Shown here: piece after piece, positions 8,633 to 16,946 of the stretch
How the letters are laid out: each line of letters starts with the position of its first letter
How positions within the stretch are numbered: position 1 is the stretch's first letter
Source: Streptomyces sp. NBC_00510
Lineage (GTDB): Bacteria; Actinomycetota; Actinomycetes; Streptomycetales; Streptomycetaceae
Reading direction: 5' to 3'
Assembly: GCA_036013505.1 (NCBI GenBank)
Contig: CP107851.1
Span: 2,294,001-2,358,000, forward strand
Length of the DNA: 64,000 nucleotides
Position numbers and translations under genes: made by a program
The notes under the pieces: generated by a model
The model's database searches: none
What the model saw: only the letters and a program-made list of their open reading frames with translations
Told to the model about the DNA's origin: nothing

Positions 8633-9903
8633 TCACACGTACGGTCAAGGCCCAGTTGCTGGCCTTCGCGACCATCACCGCTCTGGGGGTGGCGTACGTC
8701 GGCGCCCGGTACACGGGCCTGGTGGACGACGTCTTGCACCGCGGGTACACCGTGCGCGCCGACTTCGCCGAGTCAGGGGGCGTCTTCCCGGGTGCCGAGG
8801 TCACCTACCGGGGGGTGCCGGTGGGCCGCGTGGGCGATCTGCAGCTGACCGGATCCGGGGTCTCGGTGGCGCTGAGGATCGAGGACGGCGCCCCGAGGAT
8901 CCCGGCCGACACGCTCGCAGTGGTCGCCGCCCGATCGGCGGTGGGTGAGCAGTACGTCGACCTCCAGCCGTGGCGGTCGGGCGGCCCGTACCTCAGGGAC
9001 GGCAGCCCGATCCCGCGCAGCCGCACCCGGACCCCACTGCCGGTCACCGACCTGGTCCTCAGCCTCGACCGGCTGGTCAACTCGGTCGGCAAGGACGATC
9101 TGCGGGTCACCGTCGACGAGCTGGGCAAGGCGTTCTCCGGCACCGGACCGAACCTGAGCCGGCTGGTGGACTCCGGTGACGCGCTGGTGGAGGCGGCGTC
9201 CGAGTCGCTCCCCCAGACGGTCTCGCTGATCGAGGACTCGCGGAAGGTACTCAGGACACAGGCCGACCAGGGCTCGGCCATCAAGTCGTTCTCCCGCGAT
9301 CTCGCCACGCTCACCGCACAGTTGAAGTCGAGCGACGGCGACCTTCGCCGGCTGATCGGCAGCACCGTGCCCGCCGCACGGCAGGTCGATTCGCTGCTCA
9401 AGTCCACGCGGCCGCACGTGCCGATCCTGCTGGCCAACCTCATCAGCGGCGGCCAGATCACCGTGGCCCGGTTGCCCGGCGTCGAACAGGCCCTGGTCAC
9501 GCTCCCACTCACTGTCGCGGGCAGCTACACGGTCATCCCCGGCGACGGCACCACCCACTTCGGGCTGACCGTGAACGCCGACGACCCTCCCGCCTGCACC
9601 AAGGGCTACAACACCCAGCGGCGCGACCCAGCCGACACCGGGACGCGCCATGCGAACACCGACGCGCGCTGCACGCTACCGCGTGGCAGCAAGTCCTCGG
9701 TGCGCGGAGCGCAGAACGCGCCCGGCGCCACGACCGGCCCGCACAGCGGTGACCAGGCCGCGTTCGTGGCCCCGTACGACCCGGAGACCGGCACCGTGAC
9801 CGGCCCGGACGGAACGCTCCTCGAGATCGGCTCGACGGGCGGGGAACAGGCCGTGTTCGGAAAGGAGTCGTGGCAATGGCTGCTCGTGGGACCGATGGTG
9901 TGA
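8629..9903 (+). CDS. mceF: Mce family protein, sixth and last (MceF)
   Basis: A 424-residue Mce protein. The GTG at 8629 is chosen because it overlaps the mceE stop (GTGA) like the rest of the operon and places a hydrophobic anchor (LLAFATITALGVAYVG) at the N-terminus; a longer in-frame version would overlap mceE by over 100 bases. The MCE domain (VFPGAEVTYRGVPVGRV, SAVGEQYVDLQ) is followed by the helical tunnel segment and a C-terminal domain with two cysteines (PPACTKGYN, DARCTLP). It completes the expected set of six different Mce subunits. The next gene begins inside its last codons. Confidence 0.92.
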   Translation: MITRTVKAQLLAFATITALGVAYVGARYTGLVDDVLHRGYTVRADFAESGGVFPGAEVTYRGVPVGRVGDLQLTGSGVSVALRIEDGAPRIPADTLAVVAARSAVGEQYVDLQPWRSGGPYLRDGSPIPRSRTRTPLPVTDLVLSLDRLVNSVGKDDLRVTVDELGKAFSGTGPNLSRLVDSGDALVEAASESLPQTVSLIEDSRKVLRTQADQGSAIKSFSRDLATLTAQLKSSDGDLRRLIGSTVPAARQVDSLLKSTRPHVPILLANLISGGQITVARLPGVEQALVTLPLTVAGSYTVIPGDGTTHFGLTVNADDPPACTKGYNTQRRDPADTGTRHANTDARCTLPRGSKSSVRGAQNAPGATTGPHSGDQAAFVAPYDPETGTVTGPDGTLLEIGSTGGEQAVFGKESWQWLLVGPMV

Positions 9904-10385
9904 GAGGCGGCATGAGGCTGCTGTCTGCGGGGCTCGTCGCTGCGACCGTGTTGACGACCGTGCTGTGTGTCTGGCTGGGCTGGAAGCTGTCCGACCAGCG
10001 CGCGGCGGAACAGCGCCGTCAGGACATCTTGGCTGCGGCCCGCCAGTCGGCGCTGAGCTTCACCTCGCTCGACTACCGGCACTACGACCGGGACAGCGCC
10101 AATGTGCTGGCGAACGCCACCGGCGAGTTCAAGAAGGAGTTCGCCTCGCAGACCGAACAACTGACGAGGCTGGTTGCACAGAACAAGTCGGTGTCCGACG
10201 GACAGGTCCTGGAAGCGGGCATCGTGCGGTACGACGGGCGCTCGGCCCGGGTCCTGGTCGTGGCCGACAGCGAGGTGACCAACACCGCCGCGCCCGAGGG
10301 CCAGGCGCGCACCTACCGGCTCCAGCTCGACCTCGCATATGTAGCAGGTCGCTGGTTGACCTCCGACGTCGTGTTCGTGGGCTGA
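9876..10385 (+). CDS. Mce-associated membrane protein 1
   Basis: A 169-residue protein with a single N-terminal transmembrane helix (about residues 13-33) and a small extracytoplasmic domain. It contains the sequence SLDYRHYDRDSANVLANATGEF, characteristic of Mce-associated (Mas) proteins, whose fold resembles VirB8/NTF2-like domains and which are thought to stabilise the Mce complex. The start at ATG 9876 is supported by AAAGGAG at 9861-9867, eight bases upstream, giving a 28-base overlap with mceF; GTG 9900, overlapping the mceF stop, is the alternative. It pairs with the related downstream protein. Confidence 0.85.
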   Translation: MAARGTDGVRGGMRLLSAGLVAATVLTTVLCVWLGWKLSDQRAAEQRRQDILAAARQSALSFTSLDYRHYDRDSANVLANATGEFKKEFASQTEQLTRLVAQNKSVSDGQVLEAGIVRYDGRSARVLVVADSEVTNTAAPEGQARTYRLQLDLAYVAGRWLTSDVVFVG

Positions 10386-10419
10386 CCCGGCCGTGAGACC
10401 AACAATGAGGAGAGACACC

Positions 10420-11181
10420 GTGGCGAACCCGGCCTTCCGCAGCACTCGCGGCACCGGCTCACCGGCCCGCCGCACCATGACCGCGGCCGCCCGCGCGGCG
10501 GCCAAGCGCGCCGGACGGCCCGCGCCTCGCGAATGCGGTGCCCACCAGGAAGAGCAGACCCGCTCCGGGCGCACCCTGCTCGTCGATCCCCCGCCGAACG
10601 GCTGGGAGGACCCGCCGGAGCCCGAGTCACCCGAGTCGTTCGAGGGGAAGACGGAGGTCGGTGCGTCCCCGCGCAACGCCGGGCGGGGCGTGCTCACCGC
10701 GGCGCTGGGCATCGTCCTCGTGGCGGCCCTGGTCGCGGCCGCCGTACTCGGGCGGGAGTACCAGCAGGGGCGGCAGGCGGAGCAAGCCCGCGACGAGGCC
10801 CTCGCAGCCGCGCGGAATGCGGCGCCGGTCGTGCTGTCGTACGACTACCGTCACCTGGACCGGGACTTCTCTCGTGCCCGCATCCTGCTGACCGGGCGCT
10901 TCCGCGACCAGTACGGCAAGACCACGAAGGCGGTGGTCGCGCCGACCGCGACGAAGTACCACGGTGTGGTGAAGGCGACCGTGGCCACACCCCCCGACGG
11001 TGACGCCCCGGCGGTGTCCGTCGTGTCGGCCACACCGGACCGGGCCGTCGTCCTGCTCTTCGTCAACCAGATCACCCGGAGCACTCAGGTCCCACAGCCG
11101 CGGCTGGACCTGAACCGGGTGCGCATGACGCTCACCCACACCACCGACGGCTGGAAGGTGAGCGGCGTCGACGCCCTCTGA
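10420..11181 (+). CDS. Mce-associated membrane protein 2
   Basis: A 253-residue paralogue of the upstream Mce-associated protein. A basic, disordered cytoplasmic region of about 85 residues is followed by one transmembrane helix (GVLTAALGIVLVAALVAAAV) and an extracytoplasmic domain with SYDYRHLDRDFSRARILLTG, matching SLDYRHYDRDSANVL in the neighbour. GTG 10420 is chosen because GAGGAGAG lies at 10406-10413; GTG 10393 and ATG 10405 are in frame but lack that spacing. As the last gene before the terminator it closes the mce operon. Confidence 0.85.
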   Translation: MANPAFRSTRGTGSPARRTMTAAARAAAKRAGRPAPRECGAHQEEQTRSGRTLLVDPPPNGWEDPPEPESPESFEGKTEVGASPRNAGRGVLTAALGIVLVAALVAAAVLGREYQQGRQAEQARDEALAAARNAAPVVLSYDYRHLDRDFSRARILLTGRFRDQYGKTTKAVVAPTATKYHGVVKATVATPPDGDAPAVSVVSATPDRAVVLLFVNQITRSTQVPQPRLDLNRVRMTLTHTTDGWKVSGVDAL

Positions 11182-11197
11182 CCAGGCCTCCGTAACT

Positions 11198-11230
11198 GCC
11201 CTCGCGCGGTCGCGCGGGGGCACTTTTTCC
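11198..11230 (+). terminator. Rho-independent terminator of the mce operon
   Basis: A GC-rich stem of ten pairs (left arm 11198-11207, loop GGTC or thereabouts, right arm 11212-11221, one mismatch) is followed by ACTTTTTCC. It starts 17 bases after the last mce-associated stop codon. The run of five T after the stem makes this the clearest intrinsic terminator in the window. Confidence 0.85.
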
Positions 11231-11478
11231 AGAGGAACGGGCGCGGCCGGGCTGGGCCGGCGGGCTTCACTGCGGTCGGGCTGTGGTGGGCCGGGCGACG
11301 TTCTTGCCCCCGAGCGGTCTGCCTCACCGACTCCGGCCAACCCCCTCAGCACCCGTCCGGCCCGCTTCGAAAAGAGTTCGGTTGCTCGCGACGGACACCG
11401 CCTGCCTCCCCGTAGAGCAGATGAAGGCTTCACCCGTACCGCCACCCTTCATCCGACTCGCGAATTCACGAGGTACCT

Positions 11479-13299
11479 GTGGCTCTCCTCTTCGCACGTC
11501 GTCTTCACCTCCACCTGCGGTCGCGGGGGCGTCGCGCCGTCGGGTTGCTGGTGCTCGTCGCCGGAACCCTGCCGGGTGCGCCGGCCGGCGCCGCGACCCC
11601 GTCCTCCGGATCGGTCAGCGACACCGCGCTGACGACCACGTGGAGCGCCGGGCCCTTCGCCGTCCCGAATGTCTCCGGCACTGCCGGGACGGTGAGCTGC
11701 GGGCATGGGCAACCCTGCGACGACTACGCCCTGAAGGTGTCGGTGCCTGCGGGCTACGACGCCGGTCACAGCCTGCGCATCGACGTCAGATGGCCGGGCT
11801 CCGCCGCCGACTTCGACCTGTACGTCCTCGATGCGGACGGCCGAGAGGTGGCCACCTCGGCCTCTTCCAGCGACCCCGAGACCGTGCTGCTCCCGGCGGT
11901 GTCGGCGTCGTACACCGTGCGCGTGGTGCCGTACGCGCCGCTCGGCAACAGCTTCACCGGCACCGCGAGCCTGATCGCCACTCCGGCCGATCCGCCGCCG
12001 AGTACGGCCACGCCGCCGACGTACGCGAACTCCCGGGCACCCGACGGCATCGCGGATGCGCACAACGCCGGTGAACCCTCGATCGGCGTCGACCGTGCGA
12101 GTGGCGCCGCAATGTTCCAGGCGTACACGTCGACACTCCAGGTCACCTACGACAGTGCCGGTGCCGCCACATGGCAGGACAAGAGCGCGAGCGCGGCCAA
12201 CGGCTGCCCCCAGGGAAGCACCACCAGCCTCGACCCGATCCTGTTCACCGACCCGGTCACCCACCGCACCTTCGAGTCGCAGCTCGCCGGCAAGACCGCC
12301 CTGACCTGCTACACCGACGACGACGGTGACATGTGGACGCCAACGGGCGGCTCGGGCATCAACTCCGGTGTGGACCACCAGACCATCGGTGGCGGCCCCT
12401 TCGCCACGGGCGGTCCAGGCACCGTCACGTCGTACCCGAACGCCGTCTACTACTGTTCCCAGGACATCGCCGACGCCTCTTGCGCGGTCAGTCGGGACGG
12501 CGGTCTGACGTACGGTCCCGCCGTTCCGATGTACTCGCTGCTGGACTGCGGCGGCCTGCACGGGCATGTGAAGGTCGCCCCGGACGGCACGGTGTACGTG
12601 CCCAACAAGGGCTGCGGTGGCAATCAGGCCGTGGCCGTCTCCGAGGACAACGGGCTGACGTGGACCGTCCGCAAGAACCCGTCCAGCACCCCCGGTGACT
12701 CGGACCCGAGCGTGGGAGTCGGGGCCGGCGGGACCGTCTACATGGGCTACCAGAACAGCGACGGCACGCCGCGTACCGCCGTCAGCCACGACAAGGGCAA
12801 GACGTGGCTGTACGACCAGAACGTCGGCGCGGCCCTCGGCATCAAGAACATCGTCTTTCCGGCCGTGACCGCGGGCGACGACAACCGCGCCGCGTTCGCC
12901 TTCCTGGGCACCACCACCGGCGGCAACTATCAGGACGCGGCCAACTTCACGGGCGTCTGGCACCTGTACGTGGCCACCACCTACGACGGCGGCCAGTCCT
13001 GGGTGACCGTCGACGCCACCCCCACCGACCCGGTTCAGAAGGGGTCGATCTGCACGGGCGGCACCACGTGCGGCAACGATCGCAATCTCCTGGACTTCAT
13101 CGACGTCACCACCGACGCCCAGGGTCGCGTGCTCGCCGCCTACGCCGACGGCTGCACCGGCACCTGCGCGACCGGAGGTGCGCAGAACTACGACGCGCTG
13201 GCGTCCATCGCCCGCCAGTCTTCAGGCAACACGCTGTACGGCGCGTACGACGCCTTGATCCTCGGCCGCACAAGAAGCCCTAAGGAAACCACTCGATGA
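11479..13299 (+). CDS. Secreted sialidase-fold (BNR/Asp-box) protein
   Basis: A 606-residue exported protein. An N-terminal signal peptide (basic RRLHLHLRSRGRR, hydrophobic core, cleavage probable after APAGA) is followed by a small beta domain of the pre-peptidase C-terminal type (about residues 40-165; DFDLYVLDADGREV). The rest contains Asp-box motifs of six-bladed sialidase propellers: SRDGGLTYG, SEDNGLTWT, SHDKGKTWL and TYDGGQSWV. It may bind or cleave a glycan outside the cell, but catalytic sialidase residues were not identified, so the activity is open. The start is GTG 11479 with a weak ACGAGG upstream. Its stop overlaps the next gene's ATG, so the lipoprotein is probably co-translated. 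Confidence 0.8.
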   Translation: MALLFARRLHLHLRSRGRRAVGLLVLVAGTLPGAPAGAATPSSGSVSDTALTTTWSAGPFAVPNVSGTAGTVSCGHGQPCDDYALKVSVPAGYDAGHSLRIDVRWPGSAADFDLYVLDADGREVATSASSSDPETVLLPAVSASYTVRVVPYAPLGNSFTGTASLIATPADPPPSTATPPTYANSRAPDGIADAHNAGEPSIGVDRASGAAMFQAYTSTLQVTYDSAGAATWQDKSASAANGCPQGSTTSLDPILFTDPVTHRTFESQLAGKTALTCYTDDDGDMWTPTGGSGINSGVDHQTIGGGPFATGGPGTVTSYPNAVYYCSQDIADASCAVSRDGGLTYGPAVPMYSLLDCGGLHGHVKVAPDGTVYVPNKGCGGNQAVAVSEDNGLTWTVRKNPSSTPGDSDPSVGVGAGGTVYMGYQNSDGTPRTAVSHDKGKTWLYDQNVGAALGIKNIVFPAVTAGDDNRAAFAFLGTTTGGNYQDAANFTGVWHLYVATTYDGGQSWVTVDATPTDPVQKGSICTGGTTCGNDRNLLDFIDVTTDAQGRVLAAYADGCTGTCATGGAQNYDALASIARQSSGNTLYGAYDALILGRTRSPKETTR

Positions 13300-13799
13300 A
13301 GCCATCGCCCCCGGCTGCCGTACTGGCAGCAGCCGTCCTCAGCCTGGCCGCGGTCACCGGATGCTCAGCGGCGAACAAGCACGCCGAGCCACCGCGGGCG
13401 ACACCGTACGCGGCAGAGCATGCGACCGATCCGCCGGCCGGGAACGCGGTCGGCGCCGCGCCCGGCGGCTGCCCCACTGCCGCGTCACTGCCGCTCCCCA
13501 AGGACTTCCCGGAGAACCTGCCGGTGCCCGACGGCGCGGTCGTGACCTCGGTGGAGCACCGCACCGGCGGCCGGCTCGTCGTCGCCACCGTCATACGGGG
13601 CGGCTTCGACACCACGCTGGCGTTCCTGCACAAGCGGCTCCCCAAGGCCGGCTACATCCCCAAGGAGGGCGAAGTGGAGGAGGACGACGCCGAGTCGAAC
13701 TTCTCCTCCACGAACGTCCGGGGCCGCTGGACCCTGCGGAAGATGTCCGACTGCGAGGGAGGGGTGTACCTGACGTACCTGACGTCCGCTGTCTCCTGA
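13296..13799 (+). CDS. Small lipoprotein coupled to the BNR protein
   Basis: A 167-residue lipoprotein: signal sequence with lipobox AVTGC (cysteine near residue 23), a disordered Ala/Pro-rich linker, and a compact domain of about 95 residues starting at SLPLPKDFPENLPVPDG. The motif of proline-rich entry followed by a two-layer domain resembles actinobacterial lipoproteins of unknown role. ATG 13296 overlaps the TGA of the sialidase-fold gene. Co-expression suggests a surface-anchored partner for the secreted propeller protein. No enzymatic motif is visible. Confidence 0.75.
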   Translation: MKPSPPAAVLAAAVLSLAAVTGCSAANKHAEPPRATPYAAEHATDPPAGNAVGAAPGGCPTAASLPLPKDFPENLPVPDGAVVTSVEHRTGGRLVVATVIRGGFDTTLAFLHKRLPKAGYIPKEGEVEEDDAESNFSSTNVRGRWTLRKMSDCEGGVYLTYLTSAVS

Positions 13800-14142
13800 C
13801 CCTGCCCCGGCCAAGCCCTCTTCCTGGCCGGTGAAACTGCAAGGGGCCGCCTTCCGCGGCGAGCGGTACCACGTGCGCCGTTGACCGAGGGGTGGCCTCC
13901 CGGACTGAAAAACCCCTGGTGAACACATGCACCGCGAGTCTGATCGGCCGGCCTGACGCAGCAGTCGCCCGGGGCCGTATACGGGGGCGGGTTGTCGCTG
14001 GTGCGGTGGAGAATGAGTCTTCGCAGGTCGTCGTGTCCGACTGCAGGCTGGGAGCGGAAGCCCTGAGAGGGCAGGGAGCGAGTTTTTGCCCGGTTTGCCG
14101 CTGGGTGTGGGTCAGGTCCGATGATCAACGTCGATCCACTCT
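13800..14142 (+). other. Intergenic stretch before the IS5-type element
   Basis: About 340 bases without a convincing gene. Open frames exist on both strands but lack a ribosome-binding site and the third-position G/C pattern of real genes here. No strong terminator with a T-run was found after the lipoprotein gene. Confidence 0.5.
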
Positions 14143-14166
14143 GTTTGTCCTGGTCTGTCGTCGCGC
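14143..14166 (+). repeat. Left inverted repeat of the IS5-type element
   Basis: 24 bases beginning GTTTGTCCTGG, paired with the reverse complement of 15512-15535 (beginning GTTCGGCCTGG), six mismatches. It lies 62 bases before the transposase start codon. Confidence 0.6.
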
Positions 14167-14228
14167 GTTTCAGTGACGCCTGCACGAACCGGCGGCAGGG
14201 CGCAAGTAGGTGGTGCCAGGCTGGCGCG

Positions 14229-15059
14229 GTGAGCGAGCGCCGCGGTTACTACACGGACACGACCGACGAACAGTGGGCGCTGATCGAGCCGGTGATCGCG
14301 GCATGGAAGGCGCAGCACTCGTCGGTCAGCGGGCACACCGGGCGCTATGCGATGCGCGGGATCGTCGACGCGCTGATCTACCAGAATCGCACCGGCTGCC
14401 AGTGGTCGCTGCTCCCGGGCGACTTCCCGCCGGCCTCGGCAGTGAAGTACTACTTCTACCGGTGGCGCGACGACGGCCTGGATCAGGTGATCTGTGAGCT
14501 CCTGCGCTGCCAGGTGCGCGAGCGCGCCGGGCGCGCGGAGGACCCGTCGCTGGTGGTGCTCGACGCGCAGTCGGTGCACGCGGCGGTCAATCTCCATGCG
14601 TCCACCACGGGCAAGGACGCCGGTAAGAAGGTGCCGGGCCGCAAACACGGGATCGCGGTCGATGTCATAGGGCTGATCATCGCGGTCGTGGTGATGGCCG
14701 CGAGCGTGCACGACAACGCCATCGGCACCGCACTGCTGGACAAGCTCGCCACCACTACGAGCACGGTGAGCAAGGCGCTGGTGGACCAGGGGTTCAAGAA
14801 CACCGTGGTCGAACATGGCCGGGAGATCGGTATCGACGTCGAGATCGTCGAGCGCAACCCGGCCGATACCGGCTTCGTGCCGCAGCCGATCCGGTGGAGG
14901 GTGGAGCAGACCCTCGGCACGTTGATGCTGCATCGGCGGCTGACCCGTGATTACGAGGGCAACCCGCGCTCGAGCGAGTCCCGGATCTACTGGGTCATAA
15001 GCTCGATCATGATCCGTCGGCTGACCGCCACGAGTGCCCCGACCTGGCGCGGACTATAG
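14229..15059 (+). CDS. IS5-family DDE transposase
   Basis: A 276-residue transposase. The N-terminal DUF4096-type segment (YYTDTTDEQWALIEPVI, TGCQWSLLPGDFPP, YYFYRWRDDGLDQVI) is followed by the catalytic core, with the first Asp in VVLDAQSV, a Lys-Gly region (GKKVPGRKHGIAVD), a second acidic region and the C-terminal DTGFVPQPIRWRVEQTLG, where IS5 enzymes carry the glutamate. The GTG start at 14229 opens the conserved family N-terminus; the longer frame lacks a ribosome-binding site. Full length for the family and apparently intact. A second gene starts seven bases after its stop. Confidence 0.9.
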   Translation: MSERRGYYTDTTDEQWALIEPVIAAWKAQHSSVSGHTGRYAMRGIVDALIYQNRTGCQWSLLPGDFPPASAVKYYFYRWRDDGLDQVICELLRCQVRERAGRAEDPSLVVLDAQSVHAAVNLHASTTGKDAGKKVPGRKHGIAVDVIGLIIAVVVMAASVHDNAIGTALLDKLATTTSTVSKALVDQGFKNTVVEHGREIGIDVEIVERNPADTGFVPQPIRWRVEQTLGTLMLHRRLTRDYEGNPRSSESRIYWVISSIMIRRLTATSAPTWRGL

Positions 15060-15066
15060 AAGGACG

Positions 15067-15471
15067 ATGACGGTGACCTCGCTGTTGGACAAACTCGCCG
15101 ACCGCGAGCAAGCCGTACGCACCCACGCCGACTATCTACGAGTGCAACTCGCCCAGCTCACCGCCCAGATCAGCGAACTGGAAGCCGAACTCGCCGACCT
15201 GGCCACGACCCGCAAGGTCTTGCTCACCCTAGGGATCGACGAGCACGACCCGCAGCCGCGGTCCCTGCCCGACAATCCCGTCTACCAGTACATCCTTTCC
15301 GCCCTCGCCGACGCGGACAGGCCCGTGCGCGCGAAAGACCTGTGCCAGGTGCTCGACCTCGGCCTTGAGCCGAAGAACATCGAAGGAATGCGCTGCAAGC
15401 TCAAGCGGCTGGTTGCCCGCGGTTTGATCGCCGAGAACGAGCCTGGTCTTTTTGCACTCTGCAGCCGATGA
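15067..15471 (+). CDS. IS-borne accessory protein, coiled coil plus winged helix
   Basis: A 134-residue protein that begins seven bases after the transposase stop (ATG 15067) and lies inside the element's inverted repeats. Residues about 3-55 form a heptad-patterned coiled coil (LLDKLADREQAVRTHADYLR and following) and residues about 70-130 look like a winged-helix domain (VYQYILSALADADRPVRAKD, then GMRCKLKRLVARGLI). I recall similar small genes paired with IS5-type transposases in streptomycetes, but no function is established to my knowledge. It could regulate transposase expression or bind the element ends. Confidence 0.7.
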   Translation: MTVTSLLDKLADREQAVRTHADYLRVQLAQLTAQISELEAELADLATTRKVLLTLGIDEHDPQPRSLPDNPVYQYILSALADADRPVRAKDLCQVLDLGLEPKNIEGMRCKLKRLVARGLIAENEPGLFALCSR

Positions 15472-15511
15472 TCACGTCCGCTCCACGCCACGTGCCGGGG
15501 ATTTGATCCGG

Positions 15512-15535
15512 GCTCGGTGACACACCAGGCCGAAC
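15512..15535 (+). repeat. Right inverted repeat of the IS5-type element
   Basis: 24 bases whose reverse complement matches 14143-14166 at about 18 positions. It starts 41 bases after the accessory gene's stop codon and ends just before the convergent kinase-like gene. Confidence 0.6.
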
Positions 15536-15551
15536 CCGCTCCCCGCACCCC

Positions 15552-16571
15552 TCAAAGCTCTATCGGGTACGGCGCCTGCCTGCTCTCGTGCTGGAGTCTG
15601 CGGAAGAAGTCCGTCATCACGACGGCGGCCGGCGCGTCGCGAGCGAGGATCGCCGCGGCCGTCGCGGGGGCTCCGGTAGGGACCTCGCCCCGGGCGTACG
15701 CGCGCAGCCGGGCCTCGCGATCTTCCCGCCCGGACCCGAAAAGTGCGGTGACCAGCCATTGCGACGTGTACATGGCCGTGTAGCAGCGGTCGTAGTTCTG
15801 GTGCCGTTCGAAGAAGGCGGATTCGTCCTTCGACAGCTCGAACCGGGAGGAGATGGCCAGCCCGTAGTCCGCGAAATACAGGCGCTCACCATCGGTGAGG
15901 ATGTTCTGGAAATGGGCGTCAAAGTGCAGCAGTCCGCGGGCGTTCATGAACGAGATCCCTGCCTCCAGGTTCCGCTCCACCATCGCGCACGCCCGATCGG
16001 CGGCCTCTCCACGGGCATTTATCTGCTCACCGAGCCACTGATGCACGTTCTGCGGGATGTACTCCAGGAACAGCGCGATGCTCGCCGAGGAGTCCCGCAG
16101 CTCCTCGATACGCCGGCGCACCTGCGATCCGCCGCCCCAAAAGGCGACCGTGCCCTCGATGTCGGACAGCTCCTCGGGCAGCGGCGTCGAATCCGGCACC
16201 ACCCGCCAGTGGTACATCAGCGGGAAACCCTCGTAGTCGCCCGCGAGCACCCAGCTTGTGGTCATGGCGTGCGCAGCCAGTTCCCGCCACGCTCCAAAGC
16301 CCGGCCCGCCGATGCCGTAGTGGCAGAATAGCGGCAGCTCGAACAGGTTCGCCGTGGACCGGACGTTCTCCGGCCACCGCTCCAGGTCGGTCAGCGGCAC
16401 CCGCTTGACGAACACGGGCATCCCGGCGACCTCCAACAGCGCCGACTTCCCGCCGATCCCGGATCCGATCGGCGCGGCCGCATCCAGGGCTTTCGCCAGC
16501 GCGTGATCGCTGAGCAGAGCCAGGGAAGTGGAGACGGCGCTGTACGCGGTCAGCCGCGCGGCGAAGGACAT
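15552..16571 (-). CDS. Protein kinase/aminoglycoside-phosphotransferase-like enzyme
   Basis: A 339-residue protein with a recognisable kinase fold: a glycine-rich region (GSGIGGKSALLE, residues about 36-47), a candidate ATP-binding lysine K56 in VFVKRV, a catalytic segment HFDAHFQN (H216, D218, N223) and a metal-binding D235 in ADYGLA, a variant of DFG. This pattern is shared by eukaryote-like kinases and small-molecule phosphotransferases; the spacing and short helical C-lobe lean towards the latter or an atypical kinase. The substrate is unknown. It stands alone, convergent with the IS5 element. Confidence 0.75.
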   Translation of the reverse strand: MSFAARLTAYSAVSTSLALLSDHALAKALDAAAPIGSGIGGKSALLEVAGMPVFVKRVPLTDLERWPENVRSTANLFELPLFCHYGIGGPGFGAWRELAAHAMTTSWVLAGDYEGFPLMYHWRVVPDSTPLPEELSDIEGTVAFWGGGSQVRRRIEELRDSSASIALFLEYIPQNVHQWLGEQINARGEAADRACAMVERNLEAGISFMNARGLLHFDAHFQNILTDGERLYFADYGLAISSRFELSKDESAFFERHQNYDRCYTAMYTSQWLVTALFGSGREDREARLRAYARGEVPTGAPATAAAILARDAPAAVVMTDFFRRLQHESRQAPYPIEL

Positions 16572-16946
16572 GGGACCGTACCCTACGGGGAGTTCGACGG
16601 CTGCGCCGGGAGCCCGACTCTCGCATCAGGTGGGTGCCGGCGAGCCTGCCTGCTGGCCGACACCTTGAGTCCGGCAGCCCGCAACCCTCAACAAATGCGC
16701 TCTGACCTGCACACCTGCCCCACGTCCAAGGACCAAGCAGACAGAAGCTCGCTTTCCGCCCTCTGACCAGGAACTCGGGACCCGGCCCTGCCTTGTTCCT
16801 CCCGGTGTCCACCTCGCGTGTCCGCCCCCGTGGCCCTGGGACCGGGGGCGTTCCCAGCCGAGGAGATCGGGAGCACTTCTCCTCGTCCATCGGTCCCGAG
16901 CGGTGGCGACGGATCGCGGGTGCGGTGGGTCCCGGAGGCAGCCGGA
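16572..16946 (-). other. Intergenic region, no gene supported
   Basis: About 375 bases between the kinase-like gene and the next minus-strand gene. Frames open on both strands here are rich in Pro/Arg/Gly and have no ribosome-binding site or plausible domain. It should hold the promoter of the kinase-like gene, but no clear -35/-10 pair was seen. Confidence 0.4.

Larger units (their letters stand above)
14143..15535 (+). mobile_element. IS5-family-like element with two genes
   Basis: About 1.39 kb bounded by imperfect terminal inverted repeats: 14143-14166 on the plus strand and the reverse complement of 15512-15535 match at about 18 of 24 positions (core CCTGG-T-TGTC). Both the transposase gene and a second, downstream gene lie inside. 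Target duplication could not be read with confidence. The IR assignment was made by eye; the exact ends may shift by a few bases. Confidence 0.7.

Noticed and set aside
14118..15474. Direct repeat CCGATGATCA as target-site duplication of the IS5 element
   Set aside because: The right copy at 15465-15474 overlaps the end of the accessory gene and lies inside the better-supported inverted repeats; ten bases also does not fit well. Treated as chance.
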